Origin: Paenibacillus sp. 1_12
GTDB taxonomy: Bacteria > Bacillota > Bacilli > Paenibacillales > NBRC-103111
NCBI RefSeq assembly: GCF_900114475.1
Contig: NZ_FOTE01000012.1
Coordinates: 62,001 to 126,000 of the forward strand
DNA length: 64,000 nt
Direction of reading: 5' to 3'
The notes under the pieces were generated by a model that saw only the letters and a program-made list of their open reading frames with translations, ran no database searches and was not told where the DNA came from. The first letter of the stretch is position 1. Every line of letters starts with the position of its first letter. This document shows positions 19,089-27,599 of the stretch, piece by piece. A program made the position numbers and the translations under genes.

Positions 19089-20315
19089 TTAATCCTGGAC
19101 TACCGTACTAATTTTCTTTTTGGGCCTCTCCTTGAATTTAAATATTTTGTCGAGGAACTTATAAATATGCTTGCTCTCTTTGGACAGTAACGGCCCTAAA
19201 ATCGCCATAATGAGTACGTAAAGTGCCGCGAAGGATTGGAGAACCGGCATTAATCCGCCTGCTTTGGCCAAATTAGCCATGATGATTGAGAACTCTCCAC
19301 GTCCCATAATCGTGAATCCAATATTCAGCGAGGCTTTAACGGACAGCCCCGCATTCATCCCGGCCAGCATCCCCGCAGTGAAATTACCTATCAAGGTGAT
19401 CAGCACCGCGGCAAGCGACAGCCAGATGGCCCCACCTAATGCCATTGGATCGATCGTTAATCCGAAGCTGAAGAAGAAAATGGCACCGAAGAAATCCCGG
19501 AAGGGCATGATCAGGTGTTCAATCCGTTTGGCGTGGTCGGTCTCTGCCATAACAAGCCCGATTAATAGCGCTCCAATGGCTTCAGCGACGTGAATCGTCT
19601 CAGAGAAGCCCGCGACCAGAAACAGCATGGAAAAGATCACCAAGCCGAACAACTCATTGGACCTAATATTCAGCACACGATTCAAAAGCGGAACCGCTTT
19701 GCGTCCGACAAACAAAACAAGGAGCATGAAACCCAGTGCAATCGCAGCTGTCAGCAGTACCCCTCCAAAGCTGGAGGAATTACTCAGCACCAGACCTGAC
19801 AGGATGGAAATATAAACGGCAAGGAATACATCCTCGAACATCGTAATGCCCAGTACCATTTCCGTCTCGGGGTTAGCTGTCCGCTTCAGATCAACCAGTA
19901 CCTTGGCCACAATAGCACTCGACGAAATCGTCGTAATCCCGGCAATGACAAGCACCTCCGCCCACGGGTATCCGGCAATCCAACCCAGCATCAGGCCAAG
20001 TATAAAATTGATCCCGATATAAATCGATCCGCCCTTCACAATCGATTTCCCTGATTTGATCAGACGCCCCACTGAAAATTCAAGGCCCAGATAAAACAGC
20101 AGAAACAGAACGCCAATCCGGCCCATGAATTCAATTAACGGTGCGCTTTGAATAAAGCGGAAGTCAAAATGCCACAGCTCCAGCGCATGGGGACCAACCG
20201 CCATTCCGATCAGAATGTAAAAGGGAATAACCGAAAAGCGCAAACGGGCTGATAACAGACCCGCCATCGCTATGAGTGCAATCGCAAGACCTACTTCGAG
20301 TATCATATGATCCAT
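19089..20315 (-). CDS. khtU: K+(Na+)/H+ antiporter, KhtU-like (CPA2 family)
   Basis: Membrane antiporter of 408 residues with about twelve hydrophobic segments. The conserved CPA2 features LFYLGLEFSVGRL and the exchange-site region GITMFEDVFLAVY are present. In Bacillus subtilis KhtU (YhaU) expels K+ in exchange for protons and is gated by the soluble partner KhtT. The ATG lies 3 bases after the khtT stop, with GGAAGTGG inside the end of khtT as ribosome site, so the two are translationally linked. A separate khtS gene is not seen here. Confidence 0.9.
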   Translation of the reverse strand: MDHMILEVGLAIALIAMAGLLSARLRFSVIPFYILIGMAVGPHALELWHFDFRFIQSAPLIEFMGRIGVLFLLFYLGLEFSVGRLIKSGKSIVKGGSIYIGINFILGLMLGWIAGYPWAEVLVIAGITTISSSAIVAKVLVDLKRTANPETEMVLGITMFEDVFLAVYISILSGLVLSNSSSFGGVLLTAAIALGFMLLVLFVGRKAVPLLNRVLNIRSNELFGLVIFSMLFLVAGFSETIHVAEAIGALLIGLVMAETDHAKRIEHLIMPFRDFFGAIFFFSFGLTIDPMALGGAIWLSLAAVLITLIGNFTAGMLAGMNAGLSVKASLNIGFTIMGRGEFSIIMANLAKAGGLMPVLQSFAALYVLIMAILGPLLSKESKHIYKFLDKIFKFKERPKKKISTVVQD

Positions 20316-20318
20316 ATA

Positions 20319-20813
20319 TCAACCACTTCCATTCAATAAAATTTGTTTGATAAGTCTTTGCTGCTGTCTTTCTCCGACCACGACGAGCGTAGCTTCGTTC
20401 TGAATAACGAGCTCTGGACCGGGGCTTACGTGTTTCGTATGATTTTTCTCAATGACTGCAATAATCATCGCACCCGATTTTTGGCGTACATCCAAGCCTC
20501 CAATAGATTGGCCAATACTTTTGTAATGAGATTCGATTTTGTACCATTCAATAATCAGCTCGTCAAAAGCCATTTCAACCGTCTCCAGCATTTTCGGGGT
20601 ATAAGTCATACCTCCTACAATAGCCGCTACTTGCCTGGCTTCGTCATCATCTAGAGTGATTGTGGAGATCGTTTCGTCGGGATCATCGTGTTCAAAATGA
20701 TACATTTCCCGCCTTCCATCATCATGAATAATAACGACTAGCTTTTCCCCGCCACGTGTATGAATTTCAAACTTTCTACCTATTCCTGGTAAATTAGATT
20801 CTTTAACGTTCAT
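20319..20813 (-). CDS. khtT: Antiporter regulatory subunit KhtT (RCK_C/TrkA_C)
   Basis: Soluble cytoplasmic partner of KhtU, 164 residues. The N-terminal part (NLPGIGRKFEIHTRGGEKL) matches the KhtT-specific domain and residues about 75-160 form an RCK_C/TrkA_C domain with SIGGLDVRQKSGAMIIAVIE and LVIQNEATLVVVGE. In B. subtilis the RCK_C domain of KhtT binds cyclic di-AMP and gates the antiporter; that ligand is expected here but not shown. AGGAGG lies ten bases before the ATG. A LexA-like box lies about 130 bp upstream. Confidence 0.92.
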   Translation of the reverse strand: MNVKESNLPGIGRKFEIHTRGGEKLVVIIHDDGRREMYHFEHDDPDETISTITLDDDEARQVAAIVGGMTYTPKMLETVEMAFDELIIEWYKIESHYKSIGQSIGGLDVRQKSGAMIIAVIEKNHTKHVSPGPELVIQNEATLVVVGERQQQRLIKQILLNGSG

Positions 20814-20941
20814 GCTTGGATTACCTCCTGTTTTTCATACCTTTTGATAAACAACCCAAATAACCTCCGAAAAACCTTTCTTTTTTTCGGAATATTTGAA
20901 CTTCATTCATTTTGGCAATAGCAAATAGAGCTCAGAAATAT

Positions 20942-20955
20942 CGAACGTACGTTCT
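20942..20955. promoter_or_regulatory. LexA/DinR-type SOS box
   Basis: CGAACGTACGTTCT matches the Firmicute SOS operator consensus CGAACRNRYGTTYC at 13 of 14 positions, with an uninterrupted GAAC-N4-GTTC core. It lies 129 bp before khtT on the minus strand and 93 bp before a micro-ORF with a good RBS on the plus strand. Which transcript it controls is unclear. Confidence 0.55.
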
Positions 20956-20998
20956 AATTTAAGCACAACAAATACACTATGAACAAAGGTCGAAAATT

Positions 20999-21370
20999 TT
21001 AGACGGCAAATGAGGTATTTACGGACACAAAAGTGGAGGTGAATCTAATGGGGGTCATAAACAAACGTTTCAGCAATATAAAAATGTAGGGTTTAAAGTT
21101 CAAACGGGGTATAGGAATTCGATTCAAAATAAGGTGAAGAACTACAAATAAAATCGGGAGGGATTTCGATGTAACCATAAGCTTATGCAAAAGCGAAGAA
21201 TGCTTTCGGGTGGCCAGCTTGGGTTTATTCCCCTGATTAGATGCTGCTGTTTCGGGAATGGACTCATACGTTGTATATTCTTCATGCAGGCTTGTTGGGG
21301 GGGACATCATTAAAGCAAAAGCCAATACGATATATCTCAATAATCGTGCTGCTCTATAAACATTGATCAT
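20999..21370 (-). CDS. Doubtful small ORF, possible exported protein
   Basis: A 123-codon ORF starting at ATG 21370 with a run of G (AGGGGGG) five bases upstream. The first 30 residues (MINVYRAARLLRYIVLAFAL) look like a membrane anchor or signal peptide. The second half reads like the complement of AT-rich non-coding DNA and shows no domain. It overlaps the possible plus-strand micro-ORF, so at most one of the two is real. I recognise no family. Confidence 0.25.
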   Translation of the reverse strand: MINVYRAARLLRYIVLAFALMMSPPTSLHEEYTTYESIPETAASNQGNKPKLATRKHSSLLHKLMVTSKSLPILFVVLHLILNRIPIPRLNFKPYIFILLKRLFMTPIRFTSTFVSVNTSFAV

Positions 21371-21556
21371 CATATCCCCCCTCATCTATATACTGTTACA
21401 ATTCCGATTACTATTAGTGTACCATATTTCGCTGGTCATCTCAAACCGCTTGCAGAAAAAATAACTGACCAAAGGCCGATACTTGTCCCATTGTATACAT
21501 TCTTGAACAGCGGTTGTATCGCGTGTTGTCCAGCAATTATGTATTTTTAAATGCAA

Positions 21557-21579
21557 GAAAAAGGGCGGAAGTCCGCCCT
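21557..21579 (-). terminator. Intrinsic terminator after repeat-protein gene
   Basis: A perfect 8-bp GC-rich stem (AGGGCGGA with TCCGCCCT, 2-base loop) followed on the minus strand by TTTTTC, 13 bases beyond the stop codon. Confidence 0.85.
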
Positions 21580-21592
21580 CGCCCTTTTCATG

Positions 21593-22603
21593 CTACTCTT
21601 GAGTTTTTGCTTCAACGGGAGTACGGTTTCCGTGTCCTTTCTCGATTTGAGCTTTCAGCTCATCCACAGTGATCCCTTTTTCATCGGCTTGCTTTTCCAG
21701 CTTCGCTTGACGTTCTTGCTCCAACTGAGCCTTCAGCTCATCGACTGTGATCCCCTTCTCAGCAGCCAGCTTCTCCAAACTTTGACCGCCTCCAAATCCA
21801 CCTGGGAATCCGCCTTTGCCTCCGTTCTTGTTAGCTCCCTTGGCTCCATGCTCCTGCTCCGTTTGTGCTTTTAGCTCGTCCACAGTGATGCCTTTCTCCG
21901 CTGCCTGTTTCTCCAGCTTCGCTTGGTGCTCCTGCTCGAATTGAGCCTTCAGCTCATCGACTGTAATCCCCTTCTCAGCAGCCAGCTTCTCTAAACTTTG
22001 ACCGCCTCCAAATCCACCTGGGAATCCGCCTTTGCCTCCGTCCCTATTATCGCCTCTAGCAGCGCGCTCCTGTTCCATTTGTGCCTTCAACTCATCAACC
22101 GTGATGCCCTTCTCTGCTGCCAGCTTCTCAAGCTTCGCTTGACGCTCCTGCTCGAATTGCGCCTTCAATGCATCAACTGTAATCCCCTTCTCAGCAGCCA
22201 GCTTCTCCAAATCCTGACCGCCTCCAAATCCACCTGGGAATCCGCCTTTGCCTCCGTTCTTGTTAGCTCCCTTGGCTCCACGCTCCTGCTCCATTTGTGC
22301 CTTCAGCTCGTCCACAGTGATGCCTTTCTCAGCCGCCAGCTTTTCCAGCTTCGCTTGACGCTCCTGCTCCATTTGCGCCTTCAATGCATCAACTGTGATT
22401 CCCTTCTCTGCTGCTTGCTTCTCCAAGCTTGCACCGCCTCGGAATCCACCTTTATTGACATCTTCTTTGTTCACTGTATATGGCTTGGCTACTCCTGGAT
22501 TCGTATTCGTTGTTGTCAAATCAGCTGCAAACGCTGAACCCATTGCGCTCAATGCCAGCATTGCTCCAAGAGTTGTTGCGACCCATTTTTTGTTAAGTTT
22601 CAT
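21593..22603 (-). CDS. Secreted protein of eight helical repeats with Gly-rich linkers
   Basis: A 336-residue exported protein. A signal peptide of about 28 residues ends in SAFA-AD. The mature part has a short lead-in (about 45 residues), then four double units. Each double unit has two copies of the motif LEKxAAEKGITVDELKAQ with a QE-rich tail, 26 residues apart, and the first three end in a glycine linker GGKGGFPGGFGGGQ. The full double unit is 72 residues (216 bp). The repeat resembles short helical ITVDELKA-type motifs seen in uncharacterised Firmicute secreted proteins. ATG at 22603 has GGAGG eight bases upstream. Function is unknown; surface coat, matrix or spore role are only guesses. 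It has its own terminator. Confidence 0.85.
   Translation of the reverse strand: MKLNKKWVATTLGAMLALSAMGSAFAADLTTTNTNPGVAKPYTVNKEDVNKGGFRGGASLEKQAAEKGITVDALKAQMEQERQAKLEKLAAEKGITVDELKAQMEQERGAKGANKNGGKGGFPGGFGGGQDLEKLAAEKGITVDALKAQFEQERQAKLEKLAAEKGITVDELKAQMEQERAARGDNRDGGKGGFPGGFGGGQSLEKLAAEKGITVDELKAQFEQEHQAKLEKQAAEKGITVDELKAQTEQEHGAKGANKNGGKGGFPGGFGGGQSLEKLAAEKGITVDELKAQLEQERQAKLEKQADEKGITVDELKAQIEKGHGNRTPVEAKTQE
21625..22450 (-). repeat. Tandem 216-bp coding repeats (eight half-units)
   Basis: The DNA encoding the glycine linker recurs at about 21785, 22001 and 22217, a constant 216 bp step, and copies are nearly identical at the nucleotide level. Such identity suggests recent expansion or gene conversion and makes length variation between strains likely. 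Confidence 0.9.
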
Positions 22604-22736
22604 CGTATATTCCTCCATAAGTTTGTATTTGTTGTTTACAAGATCATCTTACCGCGCCTACCTGAATTCACCCTGAGTGAAAACTGTGAGTTTCCTGAAA
22701 TTGCATTACATTCATAAAATCGCGTTTTCGCACATA

Positions 22737-22782
22737 AAAAACCTCCAATCGCACATCGCAGAAACTGCGCAGGATTGAAGGC
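22737..22782 (-). terminator. Intrinsic terminator after the charged-tail secreted protein gene
   Basis: On the minus strand CCTTCAATC pairs with GATTGGAGG around an inner CGCAG-TTT-CTGCG hairpin, followed by six T. Confidence 0.8.
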
Positions 22783-22788
22783 TTTGTT

Positions 22789-23844
22789 CTATCTCTTGTT
22801 GTTATCGTAATCTCGTTCAACGTTCTTGTTATTATCTTTTCCTTTATTATAATCCTTGCCTTTTGCTTTCTCTTTGTCCTTGAATTTTTCGTTTTCTTTA
22901 TCTTTTTCGTTGTCCCTGTCGTCCTCTTTACCCTGGTCTGACAGGAGTGGTTTAGCCTTGCCGGAAGCAGTTGATGAGATTTGCTTCCACTTCACTTCCA
23001 GCTTCCAATCGACCTTATCATCCTTCACCTGAAACTGCTCAGCAATTTTTTTCTTTAAAAGCACTTCAAAAGCTGGCTGCTGCTGAGGCAGGCCTTTAAC
23101 TAGCTGTTGTATGAAAGCCTCAGCCGAAGTACCGGTTAAATGAATGCCTGAAAGATCCTTGCCCTGGATCATCACATCGTTAGCTTTTCCCGATGGTTCT
23201 CCACCCTGATGTTTGACTCGGAGACTCAAACCACGACTTTTCCATTCGATCGACAGTTTGTCCAGGGAAGCTTCATTGTCCTTCGAGGTTCCCGCGGTAT
23301 TTGCCGGCCCTTTCATCGCATCCACAACTGACGGTGTTAGGCTCCCGCTTGTCGCACCTGCCACTGTTGATATTGCCCCACTACTCGAATCCGGATTGAC
23401 AGCTACGTTCGGGGGCACAGTGGATTCAGCAGCAGGTGGAGGTACCACACCCGCACTCCCATCTACTCCCGTCACAGCACCAGCTGTTCCTGTTGTTCCT
23501 GCCGATGATTGCGAGGCTGCAAATTGCTGTGAGGTTGCCTTGATATATGCCGCCTGCTCCTTGCCATTCAATATGATCTCTAACCCGTCTCCAGCTTGAA
23601 GCTGTTCGACTGCGGACTTTTCCATATTCCGGTATACCCAGACCGTGGAAGATAAAGGATATACGGTTTCATTTCCCCCGACTGTGACTACCAGCTTTTT
23701 GCCCCCAGTCTCCAGCCGAACAAAATTGCCCTTGGTTTCTTGTGAAACCTCTGCTGACGCCTCTTGTCCGCCCCAAGCCGTGAATCCATAAATGACCAGC
23801 GCCATGCCTAAGCAGGCAGCCATGACCCATGTTATTTTTCTCAT
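22789..23844 (-). CDS. Exported protein with low-complexity centre and charged tail, unknown function
   Basis: A 351-residue protein with an N-terminal hydrophobic segment (about residues 5-25) and probable cleavage near ASA-EV. Residues about 35-105 form a small folded region (ETGGKKLVVTVGGNETVYPL) that might be beta-rich. Residues 110-190 are low-complexity Ala/Gly/Ser/Pro/Thr. A second conserved-looking part (about 195-290) is followed by a tail of almost only Lys, Asp, Glu and Asn. AGGAGG lies six bases before the ATG. I do not recognise the family. It precedes the repeat protein on the same strand but has its own terminator. Confidence 0.75.
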   Translation of the reverse strand: MRKITWVMAACLGMALVIYGFTAWGGQEASAEVSQETKGNFVRLETGGKKLVVTVGGNETVYPLSSTVWVYRNMEKSAVEQLQAGDGLEIILNGKEQAAYIKATSQQFAASQSSAGTTGTAGAVTGVDGSAGVVPPPAAESTVPPNVAVNPDSSSGAISTVAGATSGSLTPSVVDAMKGPANTAGTSKDNEASLDKLSIEWKSRGLSLRVKHQGGEPSGKANDVMIQGKDLSGIHLTGTSAEAFIQQLVKGLPQQQPAFEVLLKKKIAEQFQVKDDKVDWKLEVKWKQISSTASGKAKPLLSDQGKEDDRDNEKDKENEKFKDKEKAKGKDYNKGKDNNKNVERDYDNNKR

Positions 23845-23989
23845 CGTTATCCTCCTAGGAGTGTCGCATCATTTACGACGCATGCTTCATCTTGTATCCC
23901 CTGTTTTGGTGTACTATAAGATTCGCATCGAGATGGGAATTTTAGGGTCATGACCTATACTAAAGCCTTGGTTGTTCAGCAGCTAATCC

Positions 23990-24532
23990 TTAATCTACAG
24001 CTTCCCAGCGGTGAGCAAAAGCTTGCAGCTTCGGATGCAGGGACTCAGACGAGGCGTGCTTCAAATCGATGCAGAGCCGCAGCTTTTTAATCCAGAACTC
24101 GAAGCTATCAAAGCCCGCCACCGTATTCGCCATATCTACCGTCAAATAAACAAAGTAAGGCCCCGCATACTTCTCCTCCAAAAATCGAAACGCCGTATCC
24201 ATCGGGGTATACTTTTTGCGGCGTCCCTCCCAGCGATCAATCACCGTATCCACAGGCAGCTCAATGTTCTCCAGCAGCTCCTCCAGCTCATCCGCCCTGC
24301 GGTAAAATGCTGTGGCTCCCGGCTCGCCCATGCGACGCAACGTTTCTTCATGCAGTGGATAAAACACCAGCTTCTTCATTTCCTTACGCGCAGCCAAGCT
24401 TATCGTACGCACAAGCTGCTGAGCGCTGCAATCGGCAAAGCTATCATAAACCCACATCGTACCACGCGGACCTTGCCTCTCTTTCTCCGGCTCATAGCCG
24501 AATGGCACAATACTTGGCTGTTTGACCATCAT
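23990..24532 (-). CDS. Conserved hypothetical protein, 180 residues
   Basis: Soluble protein without membrane segments or signal peptide. AGGAGG lies four bases before a first ATG and seven before a second, so the start may be residue 1 or 2. Sequence features are RGTMWVYDSFADCSAQQL near the N-terminus and EKYAGPYFVYLTVDMANTVAGF near residue 130. It reads as a genuine gene with normal codon use, but I do not recognise a family. Confidence 0.7.
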   Translation of the reverse strand: MMVKQPSIVPFGYEPEKERQGPRGTMWVYDSFADCSAQQLVRTISLAARKEMKKLVFYPLHEETLRRMGEPGATAFYRRADELEELLENIELPVDTVIDRWEGRRKKYTPMDTAFRFLEEKYAGPYFVYLTVDMANTVAGFDSFEFWIKKLRLCIDLKHASSESLHPKLQAFAHRWEAVD

Positions 24533-24621
24533 GATTCCTCCTGATCGTGTTCACTTTAGGATCGCTTAATTCCTAAACATTCGTCTTAGTAGTTTATAGC
24601 AGCTGTAAAAAAACCGCTACC

Positions 24622-25152
24622 TTAAGCATCCCCCATGATACGCCAATCCACAAGCTTGGCCTGCAAGGACATAGCTCTTGCGGGACTGGATGAAGGCAAA
24701 GTATGATAGCGGATGTTCGTACCGATCTCCCGCTCCAGCAGCTGTGGGAGCACCTGCTTGCGATACAGCTGTTCAGCCGCCTTCCCATTAAAAAACACCC
24801 GCTCTAGAGACGGATATTCGTTCAGCAGCAGGATAAAATCATTGGCCTCCGGCTTCCGTATGTCCGCATCAAGACTGCCTTCCCGTTCACAGCCTGCTAG
24901 TACATCCCACAGCCCTACGCCCTGCTTTAGCGCAAAATTCAACCGATCCCTGTAAGCAGCTGCGGGCGCCCTACCCTCAGCCCAAATCGCATACAGCAGC
25001 GGCCAAAAGTGATTGCGCGGATGCCCATAATACTCCTGCTTGCTCAAGGATACCACCCCAGGCATCGAGCCCAGAATCAGCATACGGCAAGATGCATCTA
25101 TAACAGGCGGTAGCCCCTGCAGCCGAGACTCCTCTTGATCTGTTGTATCCAT
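24622..25152 (-). CDS. DNA-deoxyinosine (hypoxanthine) glycosylase-like, UDG superfamily
   Basis: A 176-residue base-excision repair enzyme of the uracil-DNA glycosylase fold. The motifs ILGSMPGVVSLSKQEYYGHP and NHFWPLL near the N-terminus and LPSSSPARA near the C-terminus fit the family-6 (HDG) group, which removes hypoxanthine, arising from deaminated adenine. The usual uracil-activating motif is replaced as in HDG. GGGAGG lies seven bases before the ATG. Assignment to HDG rather than another UDG group is by motif recall. Confidence 0.8.
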   Translation of the reverse strand: MDTTDQEESRLQGLPPVIDASCRMLILGSMPGVVSLSKQEYYGHPRNHFWPLLYAIWAEGRAPAAAYRDRLNFALKQGVGLWDVLAGCEREGSLDADIRKPEANDFILLLNEYPSLERVFFNGKAAEQLYRKQVLPQLLEREIGTNIRYHTLPSSSPARAMSLQAKLVDWRIMGDA

Positions 25153-25299
25153 ATCAGGACCTCCCCACGTGATGGCTGCCAGTTCATTGGCTCAGACTCC
25201 CAAACAAGATACTTTCTGCTTTTACCCACTACAGAGTTAGAGCCAAGCTCGCTTCCTGCATGTCCACGGCTTAGGCTTATACTTCCGTATTCGCTTAAG

Positions 25300-26181
25300 T
25301 TATGCTTCAAGCCCTTTGGAACGCGCCCGCTTTATCGGCAAATTGAGCAGCAAGATCCCACCGATAAACATCCCGGCCCCGCACAAGATATACAACGTAA
25401 TCCGATCATAAAAAAATAAATATGACCACATTATGGTAAATAAAATACTGCTGTTGCTGACCAGTATGGCAATGGTGAAGCTTACCCGCTTCATCGCCTG
25501 AGCGAACCAGTTAAAGCTTAATCCTGTTATTAGACCTAATCCAATTAAGGCTATGATTCCCCACATGTTAATCGGTCCTGTCATATGCGTTTGAAAAGGC
25601 AGTGGTATCGCCATGAGCACAGAGCACCAGAAAAAGACCGAAAAATTCATTTTTCCTGCATCCATGGACTGAATCAGCATTTTTTGACTGAGCACATGAA
25701 GCGCACTTCCCACGGCTGATAATACATACAATACCGTAACCAGCCCATTACTCGTTAGCATCTCGCCTATCGGCAATCCATTCCAGCTTATCGTCACTAC
25801 CCCGGCTACACACAAGCCCGCAGCTATCCATCCGCGTCCTGACACATATTCCTTGAATACAAAAGCCGATATGAGCAGCAGCAGAACGGTTTGCAGCGGC
25901 CCCACCAATATATTTCCGTAAGAAGAACCAATCGATAGCGCTATATTCTCAAAATAATAATTGCAGCATTTGCCGATCACGCCAATCCAAATCCATTTCA
26001 TTCCGGTATCCAAGCTTAGTCTGCGATGCTTCAGCAGCAGCAAAATACCCAAAAAGACAATGCCAATCCCGAAGCGTGCAAAAGTAATCGTCGTACTGTC
26101 TACCATTGCAGACGCTGTTTTTACCAAAATCCCTACAAAGCTCCATGACAGTGTAGCCAATATAAGCAAAAAATACCCCAT
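25300..26181 (-). CDS. DMT-superfamily (EamA) permease
   Basis: Membrane transporter of 293 residues with ten predicted helices in two EamA repeats (LATLSWSFVGILVKTAS in the first; the second begins near residue 150). It is typical of drug/metabolite exporters; the substrate cannot be inferred. Start ATG at 26181 has only a distant AAGGA. Neighbours give no clue, and the 147 bp before the glycosylase gene hold nothing clear. Confidence 0.88.
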   Translation of the reverse strand: MGYFLLILATLSWSFVGILVKTASAMVDSTTITFARFGIGIVFLGILLLLKHRRLSLDTGMKWIWIGVIGKCCNYYFENIALSIGSSYGNILVGPLQTVLLLLISAFVFKEYVSGRGWIAAGLCVAGVVTISWNGLPIGEMLTSNGLVTVLYVLSAVGSALHVLSQKMLIQSMDAGKMNFSVFFWCSVLMAIPLPFQTHMTGPINMWGIIALIGLGLITGLSFNWFAQAMKRVSFTIAILVSNSSILFTIMWSYLFFYDRITLYILCGAGMFIGGILLLNLPIKRARSKGLEA

Positions 26182-26422
26182 GATGTCATCCGATCCTTAA
26201 TTATTTATATACAGCCTCGTCCAAGGAGGCTTATATATTGTAGTATAGCTGTATTCGAGAATAACACGGCTTTGTCGGCTTTGTATACGCGTATATTTGG
26301 AGACATCTGGCGAACGCTTCTGACTGTTTCAAAAAAAATTAAATAAAAAGTGATCCAAATCCCGACTTTATACGATTACTATTCAAAGCCAGCATGAGCA
26401 ACGCGTCCAACGGGGGGATTAT

Positions 26423-26626
26423 ATGCATAAATATTACATCGTGTATCAGAAAAAAATATTGGCCGGACCGATGAGTAAGGACGAGGCCATTACCAAGCTG
26501 TTCGAAATGAGTGCCACCTTCAAAGGCCTGCGGGTCCGTTCCTTCTTTGGAAAAAATCAGCCGCAGCCGCAGATCGAGGATTCAATGGTCGATGTCACTG
26601 AGAAACTCCTTGACCCGATAGAATAG
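26423..26626 (+). CDS. Small hypothetical protein, 67 residues
   Basis: A short gene with a strong GGGGGGA site six bases before ATG and a terminator downstream. The protein MHKYYIVYQKKILAGPMSKD... is soluble and slightly basic, with a C-terminal MVDVTEKLLDPIE helix. It has good coding character for its size. I recognise no family. It is the only plus-strand gene between 16.3 and 42.5 kb with clear expression signals. Confidence 0.65.
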   Translation: MHKYYIVYQKKILAGPMSKDEAITKLFEMSATFKGLRVRSFFGKNQPQPQIEDSMVDVTEKLLDPIE

Positions 26627-26659
26627 ACTGCGGTTATTGAATACTAAGTAATAGAAAAC

Positions 26660-26720
26660 AAACCCCCTAACGAGCTGACAGCGCACATGGTGTGGCGCTT
26701 GCCTGATCATCAGGGGGTTT
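26660..26720. terminator. Bidirectional terminator between convergent genes
   Basis: AAACCCCCT at 26660-26668 pairs with AGGGGGTTT at 26712-26720, with an inner AGCGC-ACA/TGT-GGCGCT hairpin. It separates the small plus-strand gene from the convergent SDR gene. Confidence 0.8.
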
Positions 26721-26759
26721 ATCTTATTTTTTCCGGTGTCTGTAGTTTGGTGTCTGCGC

Positions 26760-27581
26760 TTATCCGTGAATCAGAGATTCTGCTCCGTCAATGTAAATCT
26801 CAGTACCGGTAATATGTGAAGAATCGCTAGAAGCCAGAAACAACGCCAGCTGCGCTACCTGCTCGGATGAACCTGATTTATGGGCAAGCGGCTGGTCGCC
26901 TTCGGGATATTGAACTGGAATTTGGACTGTTTGCAGCTCGGGCTTCTTGATGGTTTTATCGTTAATGGCCGTATCAATCGCTCCAGGGCAGATCGCATTG
27001 ACGCGAATTTTGTAGCGTGCCAGCTCCAACGCCGCCATTTTCATAAAGGCCACCTGTCCCGCCTTCGTTGAAGCATAGGTGCTGAGTCCAATATTTGAAA
27101 ATACGCGGTTGCCATTGATCGAGCTATTGATCAAAATACTGCCGCCGCTTTCTTTTAAATACGGAATCGCATATTTTACAGTAAGGAAAGTACCTCTCAG
27201 GTTAATATCGACCGTATTTTGCCAATCTTCAACCTTCATGCACTCGATCGAAGTCATTACGCCGTTGATCCCAGCGTTAGCGAACACGATATCCAAACGA
27301 CCATACGTACGCAAAGCCTCTTTATAGGATTCCTCCACATTGGTTGCCTGAGACACATCCGTATGTATGACGGTGGCTTCCCCGCCAGCCGCAATTATCT
27401 CATCACGGACTTCATTGGCGTTATCCAATGTGCGATCAAACAAGCATACTTTGGCACCATGACGCGCCATCAATAAGGCACTACCCTTGCCAATCCCAGA
27501 GCCGCCCCCCGTTATTACGGCTACCTTGCCCTGCAGCCGCTGCTGTATGCTTGGCTCGACTGCTTCGTTCGCATTCATCAT
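26760..27581 (-). CDS. Short-chain dehydrogenase/reductase
   Basis: NAD(P)-dependent oxidoreductase of 273 residues with the Rossmann loop TGGGSGIGKG, the NAG motif ANAGING and the catalytic Ser, Tyr-x3-Lys in INSSINGN and YASTKAGQVAF. The last 10 residues give the YIDGAESLIHG tail common to this class. A TTG at 27587 is too close to GGAGG; ATG at 27581 has suitable spacing. The substrate is not predictable. It is 13 bp downstream of glgC reading direction, so the two may be co-transcribed. Confidence 0.9.
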   Translation of the reverse strand: MMNANEAVEPSIQQRLQGKVAVITGGGSGIGKGSALLMARHGAKVCLFDRTLDNANEVRDEIIAAGGEATVIHTDVSQATNVEESYKEALRTYGRLDIVFANAGINGVMTSIECMKVEDWQNTVDINLRGTFLTVKYAIPYLKESGGSILINSSINGNRVFSNIGLSTYASTKAGQVAFMKMAALELARYKIRVNAICPGAIDTAINDKTIKKPELQTVQIPVQYPEGDQPLAHKSGSSEQVAQLALFLASSDSSHITGTEIYIDGAESLIHG

Positions 27582-27599
27582 GCACAAATCCCTCCACTA

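Larger units (their letters stand above)
20814..21556. other. Gene-poor stretch beside khtT
   Basis: About 740 bp hold no recognisable gene. Apart from the SOS box there is an inverted repeat CCGAAAAA/TTTTTCGG at 20867-20890. On the plus strand a well-spaced GGAGGTG precedes ATG at 21048, which opens a 13-codon ORF ending at 21089; a one-base shift would carry it on to a TAA near 21156, so this may be a broken short gene. On the minus strand a weak ORF is listed separately. Confidence 0.5.

Noticed and set aside
21600-22450. CRISPR-like array or non-coding tandem repeat
   Set aside because: The 216-bp repeats keep one reading frame, encode a clear signal-peptide protein with RBS and terminator, and have no spacers.
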